64,000 nucleotides of DNA. It comes from Neobacillus niacini (GTDB lineage Bacteria; Bacillota; Bacilli; Bacillales; Cytobacillaceae). This document shows positions 9,511-20,004 of the stretch, in pieces. The notes under the pieces were generated by a model, which was given only the letters and a program-made list of their open reading frames with translations, had not been told where the DNA came from and did not search any database. The stretch lies in the NCBI RefSeq assembly GCF_023715785.1, contig NZ_JAMBOX010000004.1, forward strand, positions 1 to 64,000, given 5' to 3'. Made by a program: the position numbers and the translations under genes. Position 1 is the stretch's first letter, and each line of letters begins with the position of its first letter.

Positions 9511-10506
9511 TTACCTGTCAGCATAAACATATTTCAACGCGTGCTCCGGCGCTGCATACGGTGCATTTTCTGCATAATCAGTTGCTTCGTTCACCAATTT
9601 CATGACACGGTCATTGATTTCCTTTTCCAGATCGTCGTTCATAACGCCTGTTTCTTTTAAATAGGCGCCAAAGGTAATAATAGGGTCTTTTGTTTTCGCC
9701 TTTGCCACTTCATCCGGAGCTCGGTAAGTCCGGTCATCATCATCAGAAGAGTGTGGAGTCAGGCGGTAGGAAACCGTTTCAACCAAAGTTGGGCCTTCTC
9801 CGCGGCGCCCTCGGTCTGCCGCTTCTTTTACCACTTTGTATACTTCAAGCGGGTCATTTCCATCTACGGTAAATCCAGGCATACCGTACCCAATCGCACG
9901 GTCAGAAACGTTTTCACAGGCCAATTGCTTCTCAATCGGTACTGAGATCGCATATTTGTTATTTTCGCACATAAAAATCACCGGAAGCTTATGGACACCG
10001 GCAAAATTTGCCCCTTCATGGAAATCTCCTTGGTTTGAGGAGCCTTCACCAAAGCTGACATAGGTGACAAAACCCTTTCTTTCCATTTTTCCAGCAAGCG
10101 CGACACCGACTGCGTGCGGCACCTGAGTAGTAACCGGAGACGAGCCCGTTACAATTCGGTTTTTCTTTTGTCCAAAGTGCCCAGGCATTTGCCGTCCACC
10201 GGAGTTCGGATCCTCCGCTTTGGCAAATCCGGACAGCATCAGTTCTTGAGTTGTCATCCCAAAAGCGAGGACCACTCCCAAATCACGATAATACGGGCAT
10301 ACGTAGTCTTTTTCACGGTCAAGGGCAAAAGCGGCGCCAACCTGGGCGGCCTCCTGTCCTTGACATGAAATCACAAAAGGTATTTTTCCGGCACGGTTCA
10401 ATAGCCACATCCGTTCATCAATCCGGCGGGCAAGGAGCATCGTTTCATACATTTCCAGCACTTTTTCGTCAGATAACCCTAACGCTGCATGACGCTTTTC
10501 CACCAT
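9511..10506 (-). CDS. bkdAA: Branched-chain 2-oxo acid dehydrogenase E1 alpha subunit
   Basis: E1 alpha binds thiamine diphosphate and decarboxylates 2-oxoisovalerate and related acids. The cofactor motif is GEGSSNQGDFHEG with downstream CENN, and the phosphorylation-loop region HSSDDDDRTYR is visible. I place the start at ATG 10506 (MVEKRHAALGL), which has a GGGAGG site 10 nt upstream and matches the usual N-terminus. An in-frame ATG at 10515 lies too close to that site, and a TTG at 10524 would include it. 331 aa. Confidence 0.94.
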   Translation of the reverse strand: MVEKRHAALGLSDEKVLEMYETMLLARRIDERMWLLNRAGKIPFVISCQGQEAAQVGAAFALDREKDYVCPYYRDLGVVLAFGMTTQELMLSGFAKAEDPNSGGRQMPGHFGQKKNRIVTGSSPVTTQVPHAVGVALAGKMERKGFVTYVSFGEGSSNQGDFHEGANFAGVHKLPVIFMCENNKYAISVPIEKQLACENVSDRAIGYGMPGFTVDGNDPLEVYKVVKEAADRGRRGEGPTLVETVSYRLTPHSSDDDDRTYRAPDEVAKAKTKDPIITFGAYLKETGVMNDDLEKEINDRVMKLVNEATDYAENAPYAAPEHALKYVYADR

Positions 10507-10639
10507 TGCATTCATTCCTCCCAATTGTTCGCTTGTTATTCATTTTTCCACAATTCCAATATTGGAAACTAAAGCCGGAAAAAAAGATGCTGAATACCAG
10601 CAACCTTTTTTCTCCTAAAGTCCACTCTTAATCTAAAAA

Positions 10640-12061
10640 TTAACCATGTATCGCTTTCCCATCCACTGCCAGCGCGGCTTCCCCAATAGCCTCTGACAAA
10701 GTTGGATGCGGATGAATCGTATGGGCAATTTCCCATGGCACAGCATCCAATACCATTGCCAGACCTGCCTCTGAAATCATATCGGTAACGTGCGGGCCAA
10801 TCATATGGACACCGAGTAGATCTTCCGTCTCCTCATCTGCGATAATTTTGACAAATCCATCCGCCTCACCGAACACAAGCGCTTTACCGATAGCCCGGAA
10901 GGAAAACTTGCCCACCTTTACTTTATGGCCTTTTTCCTTGGCCTGCTCCTCTGTAATGCCGACACTGGAAACCTCAGGGCTTGAATAAATACAGCGCGAT
11001 ACCAGATTATAATCTATTGGTGTCGGATCTTCCCCGGCAATATGCTCGACTGCCACGATTCCTTCATGTGATGCAACATGGGCAAGCTGGAGGCCGCCAA
11101 TCACATCGCCAATCGCATATATATGGGATTCTTTGGTTTGAAAAAATTCATTGGTCACAATATATCCTTTTTCAATTTGAATCTCGGTATTTTCAAGTCC
11201 GATTCCTTCTGTATTTGCCTGCCGGCCCACAGAAACGAGCAATTTTTCCGCTTTAAATTCCCTTATTTCGCCTTTTACCTCGGCGGAAATGGAAACGCCA
11301 TTATCCTTAACAAGTGTTTCAGCAAGGACTTTCGCACCAGTTATGAGCTTGAGGCCTTTTTTCTTCATTAATCGCTGCATTTCTTTGGAGATATCTTTAT
11401 CCTCGGTCGGGATTACCCGGTCGGCATATTCTATTACGGTAACTTCAACTCCGAAATCGGACAGCATCGAAGCCCATTCAATCCCGATCACACCACCGCC
11501 AACAATGATGATTGAGCTTGGCAAAGATTGCAGCTGCAACGCTTCATCAGAGGACATCACGTACTCTCCATCGATTTCCAATCCCGGCAATGTCCGCGGT
11601 CTGGAACCAGTCGCGATTATCACATTCTTTGGAAGGAGCATTTCATTTTCCGAACCGTTGTTCATTTCGACTGATATCGTTCCCGGCATCGGCGAAAATA
11701 TGGATGGACCAAGAATTCGGCCGATTCCTTCGTAAACATCAATTTTTCCTTGCTTCATTAAATGCTGAACACCTTTATGAAGCTGGTCGACAATTTTATT
11801 TTTCCGTTCTTGAACTTTGTTAAAATTAACCGATACATCACCAGTGATAACCCCAAATTCTTCACCGCGTTTCGTGGTGGCGTATACTTCCGCACTTCTA
11901 AGGAGCGCTTTGCTCGGAATACAGCCTTTATGAAGGCAGGTGCCCCCCAGTTTACCTTTTTCAACGATGGCTGTTTTTAAGCCTAGCTGTGACGCTCGAA
12001 TGGCAGCAACATAACCGCCGGTTCCCCCGCCTAGTATCACTAAATCATATTCTTGTGCCAC
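10640..12061 (-). CDS. lpdV: Dihydrolipoamide dehydrogenase of the branched-chain complex (E3)
   Basis: FAD-dependent disulfide oxidoreductase (473 aa) that reoxidises the lipoyl arm with NAD+. It has the N-terminal FAD motif GGGTGGYVAAIRA, the redox-active disulfide TCLHKGC (Cys42 and Cys47), the NAD-binding GGGVIGIEWASM, and the C-terminal HPHPTLSEA containing the catalytic His-Glu pair. Start is GTG after AGGAGGAAG. A 133-nt gap with a weak hairpin separates it from bkdAA. Its place inside the bkd operon marks it as LpdV, not the general PdhD. Confidence 0.95.
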   Translation of the reverse strand: MAQEYDLVILGGGTGGYVAAIRASQLGLKTAIVEKGKLGGTCLHKGCIPSKALLRSAEVYATTKRGEEFGVITGDVSVNFNKVQERKNKIVDQLHKGVQHLMKQGKIDVYEGIGRILGPSIFSPMPGTISVEMNNGSENEMLLPKNVIIATGSRPRTLPGLEIDGEYVMSSDEALQLQSLPSSIIIVGGGVIGIEWASMLSDFGVEVTVIEYADRVIPTEDKDISKEMQRLMKKKGLKLITGAKVLAETLVKDNGVSISAEVKGEIREFKAEKLLVSVGRQANTEGIGLENTEIQIEKGYIVTNEFFQTKESHIYAIGDVIGGLQLAHVASHEGIVAVEHIAGEDPTPIDYNLVSRCIYSSPEVSSVGITEEQAKEKGHKVKVGKFSFRAIGKALVFGEADGFVKIIADEETEDLLGVHMIGPHVTDMISEAGLAMVLDAVPWEIAHTIHPHPTLSEAIGEAALAVDGKAIHG

Positions 12062-12083
12062 GTTTTCTTCCTCCTAAAAACCC

Positions 12084-13187
12084 CTATATTTTAACCGTTT
12101 CAAATTTGCCGGGATATTCTTTCACTTCTTCCTCGCCACGCAAGACCCGGAGTGCTCCTTCCGCTAAGGCTTGCAATTCATTTTCCCCCGGATGGACAAT
12201 CACATCGGCAATCCAATTAATGCGCTCGCTGATTGTTCGGACAAAATCCTTCCCATAGGCAAGCCCGCCTGTTAACACGATGGCATCCACTTTTCCGGAA
12301 AGTACGGCGCTTGCCGCTCCGATTTCTTTAGCGACCTGATAGGCCATCGCCTCATACACCAGTTCCGCTTTTTTATCACCGGCGGCAATCCGCTGTTCCA
12401 CCTTCACGGCATCGTTTGTTCCTAGGTAGCCGACAAGCCCGCCTTGGCCCACAAGCCGTTTCATAATCTCATCTCGATAATGTTCTCCCGAAAAGCATAA
12501 GGCAATCAGGTCACCGGCCGGAACTGTACCGGCACGTTCAGGGCTAAATGGCCCATCCCCATGGAGGCCGTTGTTGACGTCAACCACTCTGCCTTTTTTA
12601 TGGACACCGACGGTGATGCCGCCGCCCAGATGGGTGACAATTAAATTCAGCTCATTGTATTTTTTTCCTAATTCCTTTGCCACTCTTCTGGCCACTGCTT
12701 TTTGATTCAAGGCATGGAATATGCTCTTTCGTTCAATTAGGGAAAACCCTGAAATCCGTGCGATTGGATCTAATTCATCGACAACAACAGGGTCAACGAT
12801 ATAAGCGGGGATATTCAGGCCAGAGGCAATTTCAAACGCGATGATTCCGCCAAGGTTAGAAGCATGCTGACCTGAGAAACCAATCCGCAAGTCACGGAGC
12901 ATCGTTTCGTTAACACCGTAGGTCCCGCCTTCGATTGGCCGCAGCAATCCTCCGCGCCCGCAAACTGCACTTAACTTGGAAATATTGATTCCTTCCCTGT
13001 CGAGTGTTTCCAAAATCATATTTTTTCGAAATTCATATTGATCAATGATTGTAGGAAAAGAACTGATGGAATCTGAATCATGGCGAATGGTTTTCTCCAG
13101 AATGGAAATTTCATTATCGAAAACTCCGATTTTAGTGGATGTCGAGCCCGGGTTGATGACGAGAATTCGATAGTCTTTATTTGGCAA
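12084..13187 (-). CDS. buk: Butyrate kinase / branched-chain fatty acid kinase
   Basis: ASKHA-fold acyl kinase (367 aa) forming acyl phosphate or, in reverse, ATP plus acid. The phosphate-binding loop [10 protein letters not shown] is at the N-terminus, with HLGGGITVG and VLTGGLAYG further on. It acts with Ptb to turn isobutyryl-, isovaleryl- or 2-methylbutyryl-CoA into the free acid with ATP gain. Start is TTG behind GGAGGG. It follows bcd after a 141-nt gap. Confidence 0.95.
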   Translation of the reverse strand: MPNKDYRILVINPGSTSTKIGVFDNEISILEKTIRHDSDSISSFPTIIDQYEFRKNMILETLDREGINISKLSAVCGRGGLLRPIEGGTYGVNETMLRDLRIGFSGQHASNLGGIIAFEIASGLNIPAYIVDPVVVDELDPIARISGFSLIERKSIFHALNQKAVARRVAKELGKKYNELNLIVTHLGGGITVGVHKKGRVVDVNNGLHGDGPFSPERAGTVPAGDLIALCFSGEHYRDEIMKRLVGQGGLVGYLGTNDAVKVEQRIAAGDKKAELVYEAMAYQVAKEIGAASAVLSGKVDAIVLTGGLAYGKDFVRTISERINWIADVIVHPGENELQALAEGALRVLRGEEEVKEYPGKFETVKI

Positions 13188-13273
13188 CGTTTAGCCCTCC
13201 GTTTTGCTTCATATATAGAGTAAAAGAGAGTCCTATATCTGGGGAAATAACTGCTGATTCTTTAAAGGCAAAG

Positions 13274-13296
13274 ACGCTGAATTTCTCATTCAGCGT
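13274..13296. other. Hairpin between bcd and buk
   Basis: ACGCTGAAT and ATTCAGCGT form a perfect 9-bp stem with a 5-nt loop in the 141-nt gap between bcd and buk. No long T tract follows on the transcribed strand, so it may act as a processing or stability element in the operon transcript, not as a terminator. Confidence 0.45.
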
Positions 13297-13328
13297 TTTG
13301 CCGGAACATATTTCACCAGTGAAGCTGT

Positions 13329-14432
13329 TTATCTTGTTCTTCTTCTGCTTAAAATGTGGTGGCCATTTTGCAGGAATTGGCTTCTCGAATTGCGCATTCT
13401 TTCAATTCTTTCTTCAGCCATTCGGTCTGCTGCCACATAGGTTGGGATTCCATCACGCTTGGAAATTTCAATAACCTTTTCAATGCTGTTGTAAATCGTT
13501 TCAACCTTTTTCAACGCACGTTCGCTATTGTATCCGTATAGCTCATCGGCAACGTTAATGACCCCGCCGGCATTGATGACATAGTCAGGTGCGTACACGA
13601 TTCCCAATTCGTGAATAAGGTCGCCATGACGCGTTTCCTTTAATTGATTATTGGCAGAACCAGCAATGACTTTCGCCTTTAATTGAGGTATTGTGTCGTC
13701 ATTGATGGTGGCACCTAGAGCACAAGGAGCATAAATATCACATTCGACGCTGTAAATTTCATTTGGATCGACCGCCCGGGCGCCGAACTCTTCGACTGCT
13801 CTCATAACAGCTTCCTTATTAATATCTGTTACGATGAGTTGTGCACCTTCTTCATGCAGGTGGCGACACAGAGTGTAAGCAACGTTACCGACACCTTGGA
13901 TAGCAATTATTTTGCCTTCAAGCGAATCAGAACCAAAGGCTTCCTTTGCTGCTGCTTTCATTCCACGATACACACCATAGGCCGTAACTGGAGAAGGATT
14001 CCCTGATGAACCGAAGGCAGGAGAAATGCCAGTTACATAGTCGGTTTCTTCATGGATTAAATCCATATCGGCCACTGTTGTACCTACATCTTCCGCAGTA
14101 ATGTAGCGTCCGTTTAAGCCCTGGACATAACGGCCGAAAGCACGGAACATTTCTTCATTCTTGTCTTTTCGCGGGTCTCCGATAATGACTGTTTTACCGC
14201 CGCCAAGATTTAACCCGGCTGCTGCATTTTTATATGTCATGCCCTTGGCCAATCTTAACGCGTCTTCGATCGCCGCTTCCTCGGTCTCATATGTCCACAT
14301 CCGGGTTCCGCCCAATGCTGGTCCCAGAGTTGTATCATGAATCGCAATAATGGCTTTTAATCCTGATTGTTTATCCTGGCAGAATACCACTTGCTCATAA
14401 TCATAATTTTCCAAGTACTTGAAGATTTCCAT
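13329..14432 (-). CDS. bcd: Leucine (branched-chain amino acid) dehydrogenase
   Basis: NAD-dependent oxidative deaminase of leucine, valine and isoleucine, supplying the oxo acids used by the Bkd complex. The Glu/Leu/Phe/Val dehydrogenase fold is clear: ALGGTRMW, the catalytic-lysine region [20 protein letters not shown], and the Rossmann motif [13 protein letters not shown]. Length 367 aa is standard. Second gene of the operon, after ptb. Confidence 0.96.
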   Translation of the reverse strand: MEIFKYLENYDYEQVVFCQDKQSGLKAIIAIHDTTLGPALGGTRMWTYETEEAAIEDALRLAKGMTYKNAAAGLNLGGGKTVIIGDPRKDKNEEMFRAFGRYVQGLNGRYITAEDVGTTVADMDLIHEETDYVTGISPAFGSSGNPSPVTAYGVYRGMKAAAKEAFGSDSLEGKIIAIQGVGNVAYTLCRHLHEEGAQLIVTDINKEAVMRAVEEFGARAVDPNEIYSVECDIYAPCALGATINDDTIPQLKAKVIAGSANNQLKETRHGDLIHELGIVYAPDYVINAGGVINVADELYGYNSERALKKVETIYNSIEKVIEISKRDGIPTYVAADRMAEERIERMRNSRSQFLQNGHHILSRRRTR

Positions 14433-14462
14433 TTTCTATTCCTCCTCGATTTTTGAAGCAAT

Positions 14463-15389
14463 CTATTTTTGCACAGAACACAATGCTAATGCTAATGAGT
14501 AAAGCTTACTTTCAGCTGAATCCGCCCGTGAAGTTAACACAATCGGAGCTTTGGCCCCGGCAATAACAGCGCCGACTTTCGCTCCTGCAAAATAAATCAA
14601 AGATTTATACAAGACATTTCCGGTTTCAATCGCAGGTACCAATAAAATGTCTGCCTGCCCCGCCACATCACTTTGAATCCCTTTATGTTCCGCAGCCAAA
14701 CTGGAGACGGCATTATCAAGAGCAAGCGGCCCATCAATAATGCAGCCTGATAGTTGCCCACGCTTATTCATCATCGTCAAAGCTGCCGCATCCAATGTGG
14801 CCTGCATTGCCGGATTAACGACTTCTACAGCCGCAATCGGTGCAACTTTTGGATTCTGAATCCCGATGGAATTCGCAATTGACACCGCATTTTTTATGAT
14901 TTGCACCTTTTGCTCCAAATCCGGAGCAATATTCATTGCGGCGTCGGTGACAAGAATGAATCGGTCATATCCTGGGACTTCAAAGACAGCGGTGTGGGAT
15001 AAAACATTTCCGGTCCGTAATCCGTATTCTTTATTTAAAACTGCTTTTAAAATGATATTGGTCGGAAGATTCCCTTTCATGACGACTTCCGCTTCTTTGT
15101 TAAAAATAGCTTTGACAGCTAATTCGGCGGCATCCGCCTGAGAGCCCGCCTGAACAATCCTTACCTGTTTGCCGTTTTTCCAGTCATACTTTTTCAGGTT
15201 GAGAATGGTGTTGATTTTTTCCTCATCACCAATTAACAGGAAATCGGCTAGGTCACGTTCCAAAGCATCCAATACCGCTTCCATCACTTCTTCATCTTCT
15301 GCCGCAGCAACTGCAACTGTTTTTCTATTTGATTGGGTTGCTTTGTCAATCAGTGACTCCAGTAACAAGTTGTCATCAACCCTTTCCAT
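14463..15389 (-). CDS. ptb: Phosphate butyryltransferase
   Basis: Converts (branched) butyryl-CoA and phosphate to the acyl phosphate used by Buk. It has the phosphate acetyl/butyryltransferase fold with MKGNLPTNIILKAVL, GYDRFILVTDAAMNIAP and GPLALDNAVS segments. First gene of the bkd operon, directly behind a sigma-54 promoter. The start is uncertain: ATG 15389 gives 308 residues, while a TTG seven codons later, with AAAGGG upstream, would match the shorter N-terminus of known homologues better. Confidence 0.93.
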   Translation of the reverse strand: MERVDDNLLLESLIDKATQSNRKTVAVAAAEDEEVMEAVLDALERDLADFLLIGDEEKINTILNLKKYDWKNGKQVRIVQAGSQADAAELAVKAIFNKEAEVVMKGNLPTNIILKAVLNKEYGLRTGNVLSHTAVFEVPGYDRFILVTDAAMNIAPDLEQKVQIIKNAVSIANSIGIQNPKVAPIAAVEVVNPAMQATLDAAALTMMNKRGQLSGCIIDGPLALDNAVSSLAAEHKGIQSDVAGQADILLVPAIETGNVLYKSLIYFAGAKVGAVIAGAKAPIVLTSRADSAESKLYSLALALCSVQK

Positions 15390-15416
15390 CCATACTGCAA
15401 CTCCATTTAGATACTA

Positions 15417-15432
15417 TGCAAGAACCGTGCCA
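15417..15432 (-). promoter_or_regulatory. Sigma-54 (-24/-12) promoter of the bkd operon
   Basis: On the minus strand TGGCACGGTTCTTGCA matches the sigma-54 (SigL) consensus TGGCAC-N5-TTGC exactly, with GG and GC at the right spacing. It lies 28 nt upstream of the ptb start and 68 nt after the bkdR stop. With the BkdR activator encoded next to it, this predicts SigL- and BkdR-dependent transcription of ptb through bkdB. Confidence 0.93.
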
Positions 15433-15500
15433 AAATATTTTTATGAAAACGCTTTATTTCTCCGATACCCGAGTCTGCAAATTTTTTCAATGTGTGAAAT

Positions 15501-17588
15501 TTATTGCATGCTATTGTTTTCAAATTTGTATTTTTCGAGCTTATAATATAAATTCCTTACAGACAAGCCAAGTGTTTTTGCTGTCAGCGTCTTGTTTCCC
15601 TTAAACCTGCTAAGAGTCTGTTGAATGATCCCCGCTTCGTATTCTTCCATTAATTTCGTTAAAGTGCGGCCAGAGGTAATTGGATTGTGGCCCCTCATGT
15701 CGAAAACTTCGCTTTCCGTTAGTCGATTTTTCAATTCGGGCAAGTGCCGGACATCAATGAATGTTTCGTAATAATTCATAAAAATGATCGCTCTGCCGAG
15801 AATATTCTCCAGTTCCCTGACGTTACCCGGCCAATCATACTCCATAAATTTGGTTATCGCCGCAGATGTGATTCCTTCGACATTTCGCCCATAATCACGG
15901 TTTATTTTTAAAATCAGCCGCTCACATAAAGCAGGAATTTCTTCCTTGCGTTTCCTTAATGGCGGTATATGTATTGGCATCCGGTTTAAACGGTAATATA
16001 AGTCTTCCCTAAAGGTTCCTTTAGCAATCCCCTTTTCCAAATTGACATTGGTGGCGGCTATTATTCTTACATTAATGGCTATCGGTTTGGTCCCGCCGAC
16101 ACGAAGAATTTCACTTTCCTGAAGGACGCGAAGCAGCTTGGCTTGTGTATTGGCTGACAGTTCCCCGATTTCATCAAGAAAAATGCTGCCATTATTCGCT
16201 TCCTCAAAAAGACCCGTCTTCCCCCCCCTTAACGCTCCGGAAAAAGCCCCCGCTTCATAGCCGAACAACTCACTTTCAAGCAATGATTCGGAAATGGCCG
16301 CGCAATTCACGCGGATAAATTTGTTATATTTCCGGTCACTGGCATTATGGATGGCGTGGGCAAATAATTCCTTCCCCGTTCCCGATTCCCCGCGAAGCAG
16401 GACAGTTGCAGGCGTTTTTGCTCCAAGCTTCGCTTGTTCAATCGCCAGCATCATTTCATCCGATTTGCCGATGATATCTTCAAATGTATATTTTGCTTCT
16501 AGCTTGCGAATCAATTGCCGTGCCTGGTTCAATTCCCTGCTGAGTGATTTCATTTCTGACATGTCGTGAATAACCCCGACACTGCCTTTTAGTTTTCCGC
16601 TTACGATAATCGGGGCAACATTAACGATGACCTCCCGTTTATTGGGGCCCACTCGCATATGTGCCCCCCGCACAGCCCTTCTCGTTTGCAGGACTTTCAT
16701 GTGCATGCTTTCGCCTTCAGAAATATCTGTTGTGGCAGGCTGGCCAATGACTTCCGCTTGCGACAGACCGGTAATCCGTGTATATGCAGGGTTGATCATG
16801 ATCCCGCGGCCCGACTCATCAACAACTGAAATCGCGTCATCACTAGAATCGATGATGGCCTGCAACATTGTTTGTATTTCTTTCAAGTTGGTTATTTCTT
16901 CGGCAAGGTTAACGACCTCTGTAATATCCTTAAACACGGCCAGCGCCCCGATCAGTGTTCCGTTTTCCTCTATGATTGGGATCCTGGTGGTAATGATTTT
17001 ACGGCCATTGCCCAAGACCATTTCCTGGTTTGTTTCGATTCTGCGTGTTTCCAGAATAATTGGAAGCCTCGTGTGCGGAATGACCTCGGCAATATATTTT
17101 CCTATCGCCCGCTCTTTTTTCAGGTCCATCATTTCCTCGGCCCGGCGGTTAAATAAGATAACATCGCCCTGCCGGTTGATGACCACCATCCCGTCATTGG
17201 TAGCGTTAAAAATCAGTTCCTGAAGATAGGATTCATATTGATGCTTTTGAAGTAGTTCTTCTTTTTCCTCCATTAATTTCGAGACAAGAAAGGCCACACT
17301 GCCGGGGATTAGGATTGTTTTCTTATGTTTCTTGCTTCTTATCTCTTGAAATACTCTTTCGCTTCCCGTTAGCTCGATTACAATATCGATTTGGTCCGAT
17401 AAAAACATGTTCCAATCTGTTCCCGTTTTGATTCCTTCTCTTTTTGCCATTAAAATTCCAGGGGCATCCTCATGTCGGTCAATTACGGCATACACATTCA
17501 GGACTTCTGATTCCTTTAGAATCTTTAATAACGCCGTTCCGCCTTTACCAGCACCTACAATCATTACGTTTTGCATGTTTTTTCCCAT
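15501..17588 (-). CDS. bkdR: Sigma-54-dependent activator of the bkd operon
   Basis: Enhancer-binding protein of 695 residues. It has an N-terminal Rossmann-like segment ([13 protein letters not shown]), two PAS domains, then the AAA+ domain with Walker A GESGTGKE, the sigma-54 contact loop GAFSGA (the usual motif is GAFTGA), and Walker [12 protein letters not shown], and a C-terminal Fis-type HTH ([20 protein letters not shown]). The start is set at ATG 17588 because AAAGGTG sits upstream; an earlier ATG at 17642 is in frame but lacks such a site. The Thr-to-Ser change keeps a hydroxyl and is probably functional. Confidence 0.93.
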   Translation of the reverse strand: MGKNMQNVMIVGAGKGGTALLKILKESEVLNVYAVIDRHEDAPGILMAKREGIKTGTDWNMFLSDQIDIVIELTGSERVFQEIRSKKHKKTILIPGSVAFLVSKLMEEKEELLQKHQYESYLQELIFNATNDGMVVINRQGDVILFNRRAEEMMDLKKERAIGKYIAEVIPHTRLPIILETRRIETNQEMVLGNGRKIITTRIPIIEENGTLIGALAVFKDITEVVNLAEEITNLKEIQTMLQAIIDSSDDAISVVDESGRGIMINPAYTRITGLSQAEVIGQPATTDISEGESMHMKVLQTRRAVRGAHMRVGPNKREVIVNVAPIIVSGKLKGSVGVIHDMSEMKSLSRELNQARQLIRKLEAKYTFEDIIGKSDEMMLAIEQAKLGAKTPATVLLRGESGTGKELFAHAIHNASDRKYNKFIRVNCAAISESLLESELFGYEAGAFSGALRGGKTGLFEEANNGSIFLDEIGELSANTQAKLLRVLQESEILRVGGTKPIAINVRIIAATNVNLEKGIAKGTFREDLYYRLNRMPIHIPPLRKRKEEIPALCERLILKINRDYGRNVEGITSAAITKFMEYDWPGNVRELENILGRAIIFMNYYETFIDVRHLPELKNRLTESEVFDMRGHNPITSGRTLTKLMEEYEAGIIQQTLSRFKGNKTLTAKTLGLSVRNLYYKLEKYKFENNSMQ

Positions 17589-17765
17589 TTTTTCACCTTT
17601 ACGCAGGAAGAATTTTTCAAGGTTCTCAAAAAAATAATGCAACTTTTTTCAATATCTATTTTATCTATAAGTGCTCATCTTGACAAATTTCTTCTATGTA
17701 CTATTATTTTTTTGAAGGCTTATTGTTTTTGCACTGTGCCTTATTATTTTGTGGAAGGACTTTCT

Positions 17766-17999
17766 ATGAAACGGATTATTGCACTTATTATTTTAGTAAT
17801 TCCCGGTTTCTTGGCCGGATGGGGGATTAAACTGATGCGGGACATGACCTTCGGGATCTTGATTGCCCCCTTTCCATGGTATTGGCTGCAATTTCTTGTT
17901 GGATTGATTTTGTTTCTAGGCGGACTCGGATTTGTCGCCGGATTTATTCTGCACCGTGACCGAAAAAGAAATAAAGTTCAAACGAGATTTAAGAAATAA
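17766..17999 (+). CDS. yqzF: DUF2627 membrane protein (YqzF)
   Basis: A 77-residue protein with two hydrophobic segments (MKRIIALIILVIPGFLAG and WLQFLVGLILFLGGLGFVAG) and a basic C-terminus. It matches the DUF2627 family, which in B. subtilis is encoded beside bkdR as here. ATG at 17766 follows GGAAGGAC. Function unknown. It is divergent from bkdR and convergent with yqiK. Confidence 0.85.
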   Translation: MKRIIALIILVIPGFLAGWGIKLMRDMTFGILIAPFPWYWLQFLVGLILFLGGLGFVAGFILHRDRKRNKVQTRFKK

Positions 18000-18018
18000 A
18001 TTTCGTTTCCATTAAAAA

Positions 18019-18044
18019 AAGAGGCCATAATTATGGTCTCTTTT
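18019..18044. terminator. Bidirectional terminator between yqzF and yqiK
   Basis: AAGAGGCCAT and ATGGTCTCTT pair across a 4-nt loop, with A/T tracts on both sides. It overlaps the yqiK stop codon and serves both convergent genes. Confidence 0.8.
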
Positions 18045-18759
18045 CATACTTTTTTTTAATTTTCACAGCTTTGGCCGGGTCATCGGTTATGAAAGCGCTG
18101 CAATTTATTTTGAACAGCCGCCGCATATCCACCTCGCGATTGACCGTATAAGGGCGGACGGCAATCCCATTTTCCATCGTTGCCGTGATAAGATCGTCTG
18201 TTATCGTGGAATGCTTTGGATGAATCCCTTTTGCTCGAATCGATTGCGAATAAATCCACGGCATATAAATGCTCTCCAGGAACAGCGGAGCCGTTTCAAT
18301 TTCTGGAGCCATCCGAACACAATTCACAATGCTATAATGATTAAACGAAGAGATGATGATCCGATCACTTAAGTCATACTTTTGGACGAGACCGATTACT
18401 TTTTCCTCCATGCCTTCATAAGGAAAAATGCCATTTTTTAATTCAATATTACAAATCAATTTGGTTGTTTTCAGCCATTCCAGCACTTCTGTCAACGAAG
18501 GGATCGGTTCCTTCTTTGTGCTTTTTTTATTGGCATTGAATAAACGAATTTCTTTATAAGAATGGTCTTTCACAAAACCTGACCCCGACGTGGTCCGGTC
18601 TAATTTCTCGTCATGAATGACCACTGCCTCCCCGTCCCTTGTTAATTGAACATCGAGCTCCAACCCGTCTGCACCTGCTTTTTCAGCAGCCAAAAACGCA
18701 CTCATTGTATTCTCTGCATAAGCAGCGGAGTAGCCGCGGTGAGCAAAAATTTGTGTCAT
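18031..18759 (-). CDS. yqiK: Glycerophosphodiester phosphodiesterase (YqiK type)
   Basis: A 242-residue GDPD-family enzyme that hydrolyses glycerophosphodiesters to glycerol-3-phosphate and an alcohol. Visible are the catalytic HRGYSAAYAENTMSAF at the N-terminus, ELDVQLTRDGEAVVIHDEKLDRTT with metal and acid-base residues, and a C-terminal VNREVDMRRLF segment. There is no signal peptide, so it is a cytoplasmic form unlike secreted GlpQ. The same neighbour occurs near bkdR in B. subtilis. Confidence 0.93.
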   Translation of the reverse strand: MTQIFAHRGYSAAYAENTMSAFLAAEKAGADGLELDVQLTRDGEAVVIHDEKLDRTTSGSGFVKDHSYKEIRLFNANKKSTKKEPIPSLTEVLEWLKTTKLICNIELKNGIFPYEGMEEKVIGLVQKYDLSDRIIISSFNHYSIVNCVRMAPEIETAPLFLESIYMPWIYSQSIRAKGIHPKHSTITDDLITATMENGIAVRPYTVNREVDMRRLFKINCSAFITDDPAKAVKIKKKYEKRP

Positions 18760-18796
18760 GTAGTCACATCCTTATTAAAAATTGGGGGTAAAAAAG

Positions 18797-18937
18797 TTGA
18801 AACCATTGCCTATATCACCTGAAACAGCAGTAATGCTTTCGAAGAAATTAAAGGTCCCACTAGAACAGATTATGCACATGCCACAGCATATTCTAATCCA
18901 TAAACTGATGGAACTTGAAAATGAAAAAACTAAGTAA
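18797..18937 (+). CDS. YycC-like small protein
   Basis: A 46-codon gene starting with TTG 18797 behind GGGGG (18784-18788). Its protein contains LPISPETAVMLSKKLKVPLE followed by HMPQHILIHKLMELE, a pattern I recognise from the short YycC family of Bacillus. It is soluble and helical, with no known role. It lies divergent from yqiK and ends in the terminator shared with spo0A. In B. subtilis yycC is elsewhere in the genome, so this position is different. Confidence 0.75.
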   Translation: MKPLPISPETAVMLSKKLKVPLEQIMHMPQHILIHKLMELENEKTK

Positions 18938-18966
18938 AAAAAGCCTCGCAAAAGAGGCTTTTTTTT
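18938..18966. terminator. Bidirectional terminator between yycC-like gene and spo0A
   Basis: AAGCCTC (18941-18947) and GAGGCTT (18954-18960) form a stem with a 6-nt loop, flanked by A7 on one side and T8 on the other, between two convergent genes. Confidence 0.88.
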
Positions 18967-18976
18967 ACTGGTCCTT

Positions 18977-19771
18977 TCAAGAAGCTTTATGCTCCAAACG
19001 CAGTTTATCTGCGACCATCGCAATAAACTCAGAATTGGTTGGCTTCGCTTTTGACATGCTTACGGTATAGCCGAACAAAGAAGAGATTGAATCGATATTC
19101 CCGCGGCTCCAGGCCACTTCAATCGCATGGCGGATGGCACGTTCCACCCTACTGGCGGTCGTGTTGTATTTTTTGGCAATATCGGGATATAAAACTTTTG
19201 TAATCGAACCCAATAATTCAATGTCATTGAATACCATGGAGATGGCTTCTCGCAAATATAAGTAGCCTTTGATGTGTGCCGGAACGCCAATCTCATGAAT
19301 GATGCTCGTAATGCTTGCATCTAGGTTCTTCGGCTTTGCTTCAGACTGAGAGCGATAGCTGGCAACCGGTGCCTTTCGGCCTGCGAATGCGCTTCTTGAG
19401 CCGCTTACCTGGCGAATGTGGCTGCCAAGGTTATCCATATCAAATGGCTTCAGGATAAAGTAAGATGCCCCCAATTCAACTGCCTTTTTTGTCACGTCTT
19501 CCTGGCCGAATGCAGTCAGCATAATAACGTTAGGGAGCACACCTTTTTTTAGTTCACGAAGTCTCTCAAGAACTGCCAGACCGTCCAAGTGCGGCATAAT
19601 AATATCAAGGACCAGTACATCTGGTTCAACCGTGCTTAACATTTCCAAACATTCTTGGCCGTTATGAGCTACTCCAGCCACTTCCATATCATCTTGGGAT
19701 GAAATATAATCCTCCAATAAACCTACAAGTTCTCTATTGTCATCCACGACACAAACTTTAATCTTTTTCAA
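18977..19771 (-). CDS. spo0A: Sporulation master regulator Spo0A
   Basis: Response regulator (264 aa) that is phosphorylated by the phosphorelay and switches on sporulation. The receiver domain has the acidic pair VVDDN, phospho-acceptor Asp56 in [13 protein letters not shown] and Lys near 107 in FILKPFD. The C-terminal DNA-binding domain has [19 protein letters not shown] and ends in the conserved [16 protein letters not shown]. Start is TTG at 19771 after GAGGAGG. Transcribed after spoIVB but preceded by its own upstream region with 0A-box-like sites. Confidence 0.98.
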   Translation of the reverse strand: MKKIKVCVVDDNRELVGLLEDYISSQDDMEVAGVAHNGQECLEMLSTVEPDVLVLDIIMPHLDGLAVLERLRELKKGVLPNVIMLTAFGQEDVTKKAVELGASYFILKPFDMDNLGSHIRQVSGSRSAFAGRKAPVASYRSQSEAKPKNLDASITSIIHEIGVPAHIKGYLYLREAISMVFNDIELLGSITKVLYPDIAKKYNTTASRVERAIRHAIEVAWSRGNIDSISSLFGYTVSMSKAKPTNSEFIAMVADKLRLEHKAS

Positions 19772-19850
19772 CTCGGTTCCTCCTCAACTCAGTTCAATTT
19801 CTCTATTTTAGTTCCAAGCATATTCGTCTAACTCTATTCTAAATTAGAAA

Positions 19851-19987
19851 TTCGACAATGCAATAAAAATTCCTCTGTTTTTTTTAATATTTCTTAAATT
19901 AGTGATAAAATCTTATCTTTTCTTCATTTTTCTTACACATTCGACGAAAATCGCCCTTTTTCCATTTTTATACTGCGTTTTGTCGAA
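19851..19987. promoter_or_regulatory. Spo0A boxes upstream of spo0A
   Basis: Two exact 0A-box heptamers, TTCGACA at 19851-19857 and TGTCGAA at 19981-19987, and one six-of-seven match, TTCGACG at 19940-19946, lie in the 271-nt spoIVB-spo0A gap. This fits autoregulation of spo0A through a sporulation promoter. The promoter elements themselves were not resolved. Confidence 0.75.
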
Positions 19988-20004
19988 AAATACTGATGAA
20001 AAAA

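Noticed and set aside
16627..17223. 198-codon open frame antisense to bkdR
   Set aside because: Lies within the PAS region of bkdR on the opposite strand, with no start signal and no known fold.
18775..19023. 82-codon minus-strand frame upstream of yqiK
   Set aside because: It overlaps the YycC-like gene, the terminator and the spo0A 3' end; the plus-strand small gene has the ribosome site and family match.
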